This document shows positions 1-5,149 of a stretch of DNA of 8,320 nt, piece by piece. This stretch comes from an uncultured Bilophila sp. (GTDB taxonomy: Bacteria > Desulfobacterota > Desulfovibrionia > Desulfovibrionales > Desulfovibrionaceae), in contig CAUHBW010000155.1 in the NCBI GenBank assembly GCA_959604115.1, positions 1 to 8,320 on the forward strand. The letters are read 5' to 3'. Position numbers and translations under genes: made by a program. Positions within the stretch are counted from its first letter, which is position 1. Each line of letters starts with the position of its first letter. The notes under the pieces are model-generated. The model saw nothing but the letters and a program-made list of their open reading frames with translations. It was not told where the DNA came from and did no database searches.

Positions 1-120
1 TTTTTCCTGCGGGCCCGAATTGGGGGCTGGATGTATTTTTTTGTTATGAGTGATGGCGAGGACGGCCGCCCTCGCCTTTTGGGTTTCCAATAAGAAAAAA
101 CAACTCGCCCCGTCTCCCCC
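1..120. other. Left-edge non-coding stretch
   Basis: No recognisable gene is visible here. All three + strand frames are open at the left edge and close at 46-48, 51-53 and 91-93. The frame that stops at 51-53 ends two bases before a terminator-like hairpin, so it could be the 3' end of a + strand gene lying mostly outside the window. The visible 16 codons are too few to identify it. The stretch is T-rich around 33-45. Confidence 0.4.
55..80 (+). terminator. Probable intrinsic terminator of an upstream + strand gene
   Basis: GGCGAGG (55-61) pairs with CCTCGCC (70-76) around an 8-base loop, and four T follow at 77-80. This is a GC-rich 7-bp stem with a short U tract in + orientation. A TGA stop lies at 51-53, just before the stem. 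No T tract is present on the minus side, so it should act on + strand transcripts, meaning a gene entering from the left edge. The short T run keeps confidence moderate. Confidence 0.5.
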
Positions 121-261
121 CGCGCGACGATCCGGCGAAAGGGACTCGATAGAGTTAAAAAAACTTTTGAAAATAATGAGTTGGGGAAGGAGAGGAGAAA
201 GCGTGGGGACTCTCCCTTTCTTCGGAAACGTTTCTTCCCTTTTTCCTAATCTTCCCTCCCC
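121..261 (-). repeat. Interspersed palindrome-tail element, copy A (degenerate)
   Basis: Read on the minus strand, this starts directly at the waaA stop codon with a purine-rich arm (GGGGAGGGAAGA). It passes an inner GAAACGTTTC palindrome, then a pyrimidine-rich arm ending CCTTCCCCAA (complement of 181-190), then an A/T-rich tail and CTATCGAGTCCC (complement of 142-153). The same order of hairpin, A/T patch, ATCGA-CCC block and GC-rich end occurs in copies B, C and D. Arm pairing is imperfect. The inner block AAAGCGTGGGG resembles copy D, so A and D look like one subtype. Its position next to the stop suggests a role in 3' end formation or mRNA protection for waaA. Confidence 0.6.
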
Positions 262-1650
262 TTACTCCATCGCTTCCAGCAGCTTTTGGGCGCAGCGGGC
301 CGAGCCGCCGAGACGGGGGGCGAGCCACGCGCGGAAGCGTTCCCGCACCTCGTCAGGGGCGGCGGGGGCGTCGAGACGCGCCCTGAGCAGGGCGACGACG
401 GCCTTGGCGTTTTCTCCCCGTTCGAGCAGTCCGAGGGCTTCGAGGGAGTCGGACGCGCCTTCCTCGGAAGGTTCCAGTGCCCATGCGAAATTGTCCAGAG
501 AGGGCCCGGTGCAGGGGAGCTTGCCGAGCGCCAGCGGTTCGAGGAAGTTCTGCCCGCCGAGCGGCGAGAGGCTGCCGCCGACGAACACCGCGTCCGCCAG
601 CCGGTACAGCTGCCCCAGCTCTCCGAAGGTGTCCCAGATGACGATGGAACCGGCGGGAATGGGGCCTTCCTGCTTCGAGCGCATCACCGCCGGGAGCTTG
701 GCGCTCGCAAGAAGAGCCTGCCACGGCTTGACCCGGTGCATGTGCCGGGGCGCGATGATGATGGTCGGCGCGTCGTGCGCGTGCAGAGCCTGAATCGCGG
801 AAAGCAGGGCGGGTTCTTCCTGCTCGCGCACGGAGGCCAGCAGAATGGTCTGCCGGGCGTGCAGTTCCGGGGGCAGCAGGGCGCGGAGGGCGTCGGAAAC
901 GTCGGCGGAGGAGGCCGCGACGGCGCGGTCGAACTTGATGTTCGGTACGATTTCCACCTTGTCCTCGCCGAACAGCTTGGCGAAGCGCGCGGCGTCCGCA
1001 CGGGAAATGGCGCAGACGTGTTCCGGGCCCAGACCTTCCCAGAAGCCGGGCGCGACGGCGTCCAGCTTGAGGTAGCCTTTCAGGCTCTTGTCCGTCATGC
1101 GCCCGTTGAGGAGCAGGACGGGGACGTGGCGTTTGGCGCAGGCCAGCATGAGGCCGGGCCAGAGCTCGGTTTCCAGCAGCCCCACCACGCGGGGCCGGGC
1201 CTGTTCGAGTGCCTTGAGCATGAGGCCCGGCGCGTCCAACGGGAAAAAGGTCGCCCGGACGGTCAGCCACGGATGCGTTTCTTTGAGCCTGATGGCCATG
1301 CCCTGCAACACTTCGAGGCCCTGACGGGTCCACGTGGTCGCCAGCACCCGCAAGGGCTCGGGCTTGCCCGCCTGTTCCCGCTGTGCGGCGATGCTCGAAA
1401 GCAGCTCCCAGACGAGATAGGCTTCGCCGCCGGATGCGGCCTGAAGCCAGATGTCGGCCTCGGCGTAAACGGTTTTTTCCGTATCGCCCGAGCCCGTTCG
1501 GGTTACGGGGCCCGACCAGTCTTCGGGCACCAGACGCCACATGAAGCCTTCACGAAGACGCTTGTGGCGGCGCAGGAACGGGGTGGCCGCCGTCCACGCC
1601 AGACTGTACGCGCCGCTCAGCAGCGCACGGAGAAGATTGCATTTTGCCAC
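262..1650 (-). CDS. waaA: 3-deoxy-D-manno-octulosonic acid (Kdo) transferase
   Basis: This enzyme transfers Kdo from CMP-Kdo to lipid A precursor at the cytoplasmic face of the inner membrane, the first step of lipopolysaccharide inner core synthesis. The product is 462 aa, slightly longer than the usual ~425. Residues 5-27 form a hydrophobic N-terminal anchor. Family motifs appear in order: WLQAASGGEAY (68-78, E76 matching the catalytic acid of HAVSVGE), LLETELWPG (158-166), LNGRMTDKS (181-189), APRHMHR (300-306), then DTFGELGQLY (340-349), FVGGSLSPLGGQNFLEP (356-372) and GPSLDNF (382-388). I chose the GTG at 1650 because AAGGA lies 7 bases upstream and because residues from here match the family start. 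The frame stays open upstream to an ATG at 1815, but that part reads through the copy B palindrome. The gene stands apart from ddl, behind the ddl terminator. Whether it adds one or more Kdo units cannot be told from sequence. Confidence 0.95.
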   Translation of the reverse strand: MAKCNLLRALLSGAYSLAWTAATPFLRRHKRLREGFMWRLVPEDWSGPVTRTGSGDTEKTVYAEADIWLQAASGGEAYLVWELLSSIAAQREQAGKPEPLRVLATTWTRQGLEVLQGMAIRLKETHPWLTVRATFFPLDAPGLMLKALEQARPRVVGLLETELWPGLMLACAKRHVPVLLLNGRMTDKSLKGYLKLDAVAPGFWEGLGPEHVCAISRADAARFAKLFGEDKVEIVPNIKFDRAVAASSADVSDALRALLPPELHARQTILLASVREQEEPALLSAIQALHAHDAPTIIIAPRHMHRVKPWQALLASAKLPAVMRSKQEGPIPAGSIVIWDTFGELGQLYRLADAVFVGGSLSPLGGQNFLEPLALGKLPCTGPSLDNFAWALEPSEEGASDSLEALGLLERGENAKAVVALLRARLDAPAAPDEVRERFRAWLAPRLGGSARCAQKLLEAME

Positions 1651-1657
1651 TGGATTG

Positions 1658-1662
1658 TCCTT
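1658..1662 (-). promoter_or_regulatory. Ribosome binding site that sets the waaA GTG start
   Basis: AAGGA on the minus strand lies 7 bases before the GTG at 1650. It supports this GTG over the upstream in-frame ATG at 1815. It lies only 12 bases downstream of the copy B palindrome arm, so a folded hairpin would sit against the ribosome landing site. Confidence 0.75.
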
Positions 1663-1674
1663 GGTTACAGTGTA

Positions 1675-1800
1675 TTGGGGAAGGGAGGGGGAAACGTTCC
1701 ATGGAACGTTTCCCCCTCCCTTCCCCAAACCCCATCCTTCCTCTTCAAAAATTTTCGACCTTATCGAACCCCTGTTCGGCGGTTTTCCGGTGAGAGGAGG
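1675..1800 (+). repeat. Interspersed palindrome-tail element, copy B
   Basis: Positions 1675-1728 are a perfect palindrome with two 27-base arms and no spacer. The outer 19 bases of each arm are pure purine or pure pyrimidine (TTGGGGAAGGGAGGGGGAA after the leading TT). The tail follows: CCCCATCC, an A/T patch, the small inverted repeat TTCGACCTTATCGAA (1754-1768), then CGG-TTTT-CCG (1780-1789). Copy C has the same parts in the same order. The element lies upstream of waaA with its hairpin facing the gene. No T tract follows the stem on either strand, so it is not a standard intrinsic terminator. Confidence 0.85.
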
Positions 1801-1914
1801 GGCCGGGAATTCCATCGTGGAAGACTGGGAGTTGCCGTTTCCGCCACTCAGGAAGAGCGCGGCAAACGGAGGGGCAGTCGAATGCCCGGGAAGGAAAGGG
1901 AGAAAGCCGGAGGG

Positions 1915-1954
1915 AAAAGGGAAGGCGTTCTTTTTAGGGATGGTCCGCCTTCCC
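1915..1954 (-). terminator. Intrinsic terminator of the yczE-like/mocA-HD/ddl operon
   Basis: On the minus strand GGGAAGGCG (1954-1946) pairs perfectly with CGCCTTCCC (1927-1919) around an 18-base loop, and TTTT (1918-1915) follows. The stem begins 21 bases after the ddl stop. The U tract is short, so efficiency is uncertain. Its GGGAAGG/CCTTCCC arms resemble the repeat elements nearby, but the conserved tail is absent. Confidence 0.65.
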
Positions 1955-1975
1955 CTCCAATGTTCAGGTTGCCGT

Positions 1976-2875
1976 TTATCGTTCCATCGCCAGTTCGAGG
2001 AGACGCTCGACGAGATCGGCGAAGGACATGCCCTTGACGGCGGCTTCGCGGGGCACGAGGCTGGTGGCGGTCATGCCGGGCGTGGTGTTCACTTCGAGGA
2101 TGTACAGCGAGCCGTCGTCCTTGAGGATGAAGTCGGCGCGGCTGTAGCCCTTGAGGCCGAGGGCCTTGTGGGCGCGCAGGGCGCAGTCGCGCACGGCGGC
2201 GGTTTCCTCGGGCGTGATGGGCGCGGGGCAGATTTCCTGCGCGCCGTCCGGGGCGTATTTGTTGTGATAATCGAAATAGTTGCCCTTGGATACGACGAGG
2301 ATGGGCGCGAGAGCCTCCTCGCCGAGCACGCCGCAGGTTACTTCCCGTCCGGGAACGGCGGTTTCCACAAGCGCCTCTTCGCCCATCGAGAACAGGGAGT
2401 TGAGGGCCGTGTACAGCTCTTCCTCGTTGGTCACGCGGGAAAGGTGCAGGCTGGAGCCGCCGGTATTCGACTTGACGAACATCGGAAAGGCGAGTTCGGG
2501 CTTCCAGTCCGGGCCGGGGTGGCGGGGAAGGAATACGCCGTCGGGCACGAGCAGGCCCGCGTCGCGGAAGATCTGCCGGGCCGCCGCCTTGTGTAAAGCG
2601 AGGAAGGAACCGGCGGGCCCCGCGCCCTGATAGGGGCAGTTCACGCGGTCGAGAATGGCCTGCACGAGGCCGTCCTCGCCGGGCGCGCCGTGCAGGTTGA
2701 TGAAGGCCACGTCGTGTTCGCGGGCCATGTCCATGATCCGTTCGAAATCCTTGGCCGGGTCGCAGAGCGTGACGCTGTGCCCGCGTTCCTTGAGGGCGGC
2801 GGCGATCTGTTCGCCGCCTTTCAGAGAGACTTCACGCTCGGGAGACCAGCCGCCCGCCAACAACAATACTTTCAT
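1976..2875 (-). CDS. ddl: D-alanine--D-alanine ligase
   Basis: This enzyme joins two D-alanines with ATP in the cytoplasm to supply the dipeptide for UDP-MurNAc-pentapeptide. The product is 299 aa, normal for the family. Visible motifs are GGWSPEREVSL (8-18), the HGAPGEDG loop (62-69), PMFVKSNTGGSS (131-142, the ATP-binding lysine and Ser-Ser loop), GREVTCGVLG (176-185), FDYHNKY (201-207), GYSRADF (243-249) and EVNTTPGMTATSLVP (261-275). The tyrosine of the omega loop is kept at the last position of FDYHNKY, where D-Ala-D-Lac ligases have a different residue, so ordinary D-Ala-D-Ala specificity is expected. The ATG at 2875 matches the family start; GGAG lies 10 bases upstream. The start overlaps the end of the HD gene by 44 bases, which suggests translational coupling. 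A longer frame to 2983 lacks family similarity. Confidence 0.97.
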   Translation of the reverse strand: MKVLLLAGGWSPEREVSLKGGEQIAAALKERGHSVTLCDPAKDFERIMDMAREHDVAFINLHGAPGEDGLVQAILDRVNCPYQGAGPAGSFLALHKAAARQIFRDAGLLVPDGVFLPRHPGPDWKPELAFPMFVKSNTGGSSLHLSRVTNEEELYTALNSLFSMGEEALVETAVPGREVTCGVLGEEALAPILVVSKGNYFDYHNKYAPDGAQEICPAPITPEETAAVRDCALRAHKALGLKGYSRADFILKDDGSLYILEVNTTPGMTATSLVPREAAVKGMSFADLVERLLELAMER

Positions 2876-4172
2876 GGAGAGGAAGCTCCAGTTGCGCCGA
2901 AAGGGCGCGCTCGATGGTTTTGGAATGTTCCCAGCCGCGATGGATGGCGACGCGGGATTGTTCGGTCTTGCCGTAGCGGACAAGGAGGTCTTCGTACCGC
3001 TCGTCGAGCGTCACCAGCTCGTCGTGGCGGGCCCGCTTGTCCGCGTAAATGACGCAAAAGACGGGATGGAGGAGGTCGCCGGGCAGGGGCCACGGCCATT
3101 CCACGTGATGGTAGACGGCCTGCGCGACCTTGTGGTTGCCCGTGGATTCGACGACCCACGACGCGCCGATCTGGGCGTGGCTGCCGCCGTACTGCACGGT
3201 GTACGACTTGGCGATGTCGTGCAGCAGGCCCGACGCGACGCACAGGTCCACGAGTTCGGGATGCTTCGTCGCGCCGATTTCCACGGCCCGCCGGGCCAGC
3301 GCGGCGGCGACGTCGGCCACGAGCCGGCTGTGCCGTTCGATATGGGAAAACATGGCGTAACGCGTCCACAGGCTGCGGCAGGCGGCCTCGTCGGGAATGG
3401 GGGCCGTATCCGGGTGATCGAGGCTCCACAGCTCGGGGAGCTGCGGAAGAACCGGATTTTCATAGTGTTTTCCGTTCTGGAGCGGAGGCGTGACGAAGTG
3501 GACCGCGTGTTCGCTTGCTGACAGGGACATGGGAGCGTTTCCTTGCGAGGTCTTTGCACGGGACAGGCTTTCGTAAGCCTCCCACGTATCAACATCTGTT
3601 AGAGCTGCCGTATCATTGGTCGGCAGGAGGCGCAAGCCGAATGCGGCAAGAATGCCCCTTGCGCCCTTGTCGCCGTCCAGTTGCAGGACCGCTTCAAAGG
3701 CTTTCGCGGGCAGAACCACCGGATTCCCCCGCACTCCTCCGCACGCCGGGGCCGCCGCCCGGTCGGGGGCTTCGAGGAAGAAATCCGCCAGCGCGCGTAC
3801 GAGTTCCGCTCCCACCAGCGGCTGATCCCCGAGCAGGATCATGGCTCCGGGAGGGGCGGAACGAGTGGCGGAAGCGAAAGCCTGAATCCGCCGGACCCCC
3901 GCCTTGAGGGATTCGGCCTGTCCGAAACGGGCGTCGGGCGCGGGAACGATTTCCACGCGCCCGTCGAAGCCGGAGACGGCGGCGCGCAGTTCCGGGGAAG
4001 CGTCGGGGCGCATGGTCACGAACACGGGCGCGAGTCCGGCCTCCAGCGCGGCGCGGACGGCGCGGCGCACGAGCGGTTCGCCGTCGAGCGTGAGGGTGAG
4101 CTTGCAGCGGCCCATGCGCCGGGAAAAACCGGCCGCCAGCACGACGGCGGGAAGGGTGCGGTTGCGTTTCAT
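2832..4172 (-). CDS. MocA-like nucleotidyltransferase fused to an HD phosphohydrolase domain
   Basis: The 446-aa product has two parts. Residues 7-205 are a MobA/MocA-type nucleotidyltransferase: LAAGFSRRMGRCK (12-24) is the nucleotide-binding loop, LLGDQP (113-118) carries the metal aspartate, and GNPVVLP (149-155), GDKGARGIL (167-175) and DVDT (193-196) follow. LAAG and GDQP fit MocA-like CTP:molybdopterin cytidylyltransferases better than MobA, which usually has LAGG. Residues 270-405 are an HD domain with H281, HD at 318-319, H332, H355/H356 and D378, a full metal-ligand set resembling HDIG/YqeK-type hydrolases. The linker at 205-215 holds an internal ATG with its own Shine-Dalgarno. AGGA lies 8 bases before the ATG at 4172. 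The gene sits 24 bases after the membrane protein and overlaps ddl. Molybdopterin cytidylylation is an inference, and the HD substrate is unknown. Confidence 0.88.
   Translation of the reverse strand: MKRNRTLPAVVLAAGFSRRMGRCKLTLTLDGEPLVRRAVRAALEAGLAPVFVTMRPDASPELRAAVSGFDGRVEIVPAPDARFGQAESLKAGVRRIQAFASATRSAPPGAMILLGDQPLVGAELVRALADFFLEAPDRAAAPACGGVRGNPVVLPAKAFEAVLQLDGDKGARGILAAFGLRLLPTNDTAALTDVDTWEAYESLSRAKTSQGNAPMSLSASEHAVHFVTPPLQNGKHYENPVLPQLPELWSLDHPDTAPIPDEAACRSLWTRYAMFSHIERHSRLVADVAAALARRAVEIGATKHPELVDLCVASGLLHDIAKSYTVQYGGSHAQIGASWVVESTGNHKVAQAVYHHVEWPWPLPGDLLHPVFCVIYADKRARHDELVTLDERYEDLLVRYGKTEQSRVAIHRGWEHSKTIERALSAQLELPLHESIVVGGRLVSRA
3538..3544 (-). promoter_or_regulatory. Internal ribosome binding site at the fusion linker
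   Basis: AAGGAAA on the minus strand lies 7 bases before an in-frame ATG (3530-3528) that encodes M215 of the fusion protein. Translation from it would yield the HD part alone, 232 aa, starting MSLSASEHAV. The site falls in the low-complexity linker between the two domains. Confidence 0.45.
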
Positions 4173-4196
4173 GACGGTATTCCTGCAAGAAAACGG

Positions 4197-4841
4197 TTAC
4201 GCGGCGAACCAGCCGTCGAGCTTTCGGACGGCGGGCGAGGTGAGGCGCACGAAATTGCCGACGAGCAGGGCGGAGAGCACGGTGCCTTCGCGGATGCCCA
4301 CAAGGCCGCTCAAAAAGGCGAAGGACAACGCGACGGACAGGGCGACGAGGGAGACGTCGAACAGCACCTTGATCCTGCCGAATATTTTCTTGAAGCGGTA
4401 GGCGATGGCGATCACGATGCCCTCGCCCGGCAGCACGGTGACGTTGGAGACGATTTCCATGCTGATGCCGAGCCCGAGGACAGCGCATCCGGCGACGCAC
4501 ATGATCATCTGGGACAGATAGTTCTCCGAGGCCAGTCCGGCGGTCAGGGCCATGCCCACGTCGATGAACACGCTGAACAGGAACACCGCCGGAAGCTGGA
4601 ACAGGTGCGTGGCGCGGAACTCCCTGCCCAGAAGGAGTTTCTGCCAAATCAGGAGCAGGACATTGAGCGCGAAGGTCAGCGTGCCGAGCGAAAGCCCGAG
4701 GATGCGGCTTCCCACGTAGGGAAGGCTGGTGATGGGCGAGGTGCCCAGATTCGCGTTGGTGATCAGCCCGATCCCCAGCGCGCACACGAACAGGGCTATT
4801 CCGAACGCGCCGCAGCGTTTGAGCTTTTCTTTGTTGGTCAT
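4197..4841 (-). CDS. YczE/YitT-like integral membrane protein
   Basis: The 214-aa product has about five hydrophobic segments: 9-28, 48-70, 83-103, 110-132 and 158-182. Sequence marks include ANLGTSPITSLPYVGS (30-45) after the first segment, PGEG (138-141), and GIREGTVLSALLVG (182-195) near the end. These match the YczE-like family of small bacterial membrane proteins, thought to be transporters but with no well-defined substrate. The ATG at 4841 has a modest GGGAAAA just upstream. A second ATG at 4859 is less likely because it abuts the repeat palindrome and lacks a ribosome binding site. It is the first gene of a three-gene operon, so its mRNA leader runs through copy C if the promoter lies beyond it. 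I infer inner membrane location only; function is not known. Confidence 0.82.
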   Translation of the reverse strand: MTNKEKLKRCGAFGIALFVCALGIGLITNANLGTSPITSLPYVGSRILGLSLGTLTFALNVLLLIWQKLLLGREFRATHLFQLPAVFLFSVFIDVGMALTAGLASENYLSQMIMCVAGCAVLGLGISMEIVSNVTVLPGEGIVIAIAYRFKKIFGRIKVLFDVSLVALSVALSFAFLSGLVGIREGTVLSALLVGNFVRLTSPAVRKLDGWFAA

Positions 4842-4858
4842 GGTGTTTTCCCGTGGCA

Positions 4859-4989
4859 TTGGGGAAGGGAGGGGGAAGCCTTCTGAAGAAGGGCTTCCCC
4901 CTCCCTTCCCCAAACCCCATCCCTCCCCTTCCCAAGACCTTCGACCTTATCGAATCCCTGGCGGGGTTTTTCCCCGTGAAGGAGAAAGG
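4859..4989 (+). repeat. Interspersed palindrome-tail element, copy C
   Basis: Arms at 4859-4880 and 4892-4913 pair over 22 bases without mismatch. TTC/GAA then closes a TGAA loop, with one bulged G. The outer 19 bases (TTGGGGAAGGGAGGGGGAA) are identical to copy B, while the inner part differs in sequence yet still pairs. The tail repeats copy B: CCCCATCC, an A/T-containing patch, TTCGACCTTATCGAA (4940-4954) and a small T-loop hairpin CGGGG-TTTTT-CCCCG (4962-4976). The palindrome ends 17 bases before the start codon of the membrane-protein gene. Confidence 0.85.
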
Positions 4990-5027
4990 GGCGTTCCGTT
5001 TTTTCTTGACCTGTTGCCTGTTCTTTT

Positions 5028-5144
5028 CCTCGTCGTGAGGGAAGGTTGCGAACAGGGGGCGATACGGTCAAAAATCTTTGAAAGGAGAAGGATTGGGGGA
5101 GGGGAAAACGTGGGGCCCCCTTCTCCAGAAAGTTCCTCCCCCCC
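5028..5144 (-). repeat. Interspersed palindrome-tail element, copy D
   Basis: On the minus strand this begins 5 bases after the ygiQ stop. CCTCCCCC (5135-5142, + strand) pairs with GGGGGAGG (5095-5102), enclosing a self-complementary GGGGCCCC (5112-5119). The tail then reads CAAAGATTTTTGACCG, TATCG and CCCCTGTTCG, matching the tail of copy B (CAAAAATTTTCGACC, TATCGAA, CCCCTGTTCG). A second pairing is possible between GGAGAAGG (5084-5091) and CCTTCTCC (5119-5126). Its position fits a 3' end element for ygiQ. Confidence 0.75.
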
Positions 5145-5149
5145 GATAG

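Larger units (their letters stand above)
1651..1975. other. Intergenic region between ddl and waaA
   Basis: This 325-base stretch has no gene of its own. Read in the direction of transcription (minus) it holds the ddl terminator (1954-1915), about 115 bases with no recognised signal (1914-1801), the tail and palindrome of copy B (1800-1675), and the waaA ribosome binding site. The waaA promoter must lie somewhere here if the terminator works, but I found no convincing -35/-10 pair. TTGCCG at 1832-1837 and CGGCAA at 1860-1865 could pair, though weakly. Confidence 0.7.
4842..5149. other. Intergenic region with back-to-back repeat copies C and D
   Basis: This 308-base stretch between ygiQ and the membrane-protein operon has no gene. 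It holds copy D next to the ygiQ stop and copy C next to the membrane-protein start, tail to tail in inverted orientation. About 40 bases lie between the tails (4990-5028), including a T-rich run at 4999-5005. The operon promoter should be in this region, but no clear -35/-10 pair is visible on the minus strand. Confidence 0.7.

Noticed and set aside
1675..1728. Palindrome B as a standard intrinsic terminator
   Set aside because: The stem is strong but no T tract follows it on either strand; the next bases are AACCCCATCC on + and ATACACTG on minus.
121..1800. waaA plus copies A and B as a composite transposon
   Set aside because: The flanking copies are inverted, but there is no transposase, no visible target duplication, and waaA is a core gene. 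The copies fit a genome-wide intergenic repeat better.
1651..1815. Upstream in-frame extension of waaA to an ATG at 1815
   Set aside because: The extra 55 residues are the translation of the palindrome and tail, do not match the family, and the GTG at 1650 has a good ribosome binding site.
1832..1865. Inverted repeat TTGCCG/CGGCAA between ddl and waaA as an operator
   Set aside because: Six base pairs with a 22-base loop is easily met by chance and no second copy of it was seen.
286..2037. Long open frame of 583 codons on the + strand opposite waaA
   Set aside because: It lies antisense to a well-recognised gene, has no family motifs, and is rich in Gly/Arg/Gln/Val as expected when GC-rich codons are read from the other strand. 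It also runs through the copy B palindrome.
3681..4886. Open frame of 401 codons on the + strand opposite the membrane-protein and nucleotidyltransferase genes
   Set aside because: Its product is an Asp/Glu/Gly/His-rich low-complexity string typical of an antisense shadow, and it spans two real genes.
4842..4913. Upstream in-frame starts for the membrane protein at 4913 and 4859
   Set aside because: They read through the copy C palindrome, have no ribosome binding site, and add a Gly/Pro/Ser-rich leader unlike the family.
5006..5011. TTGACC at 5006 as a -35 box on the + strand
   Set aside because: No -10-like sequence follows at a suitable distance, and no + strand gene starts downstream in this region.
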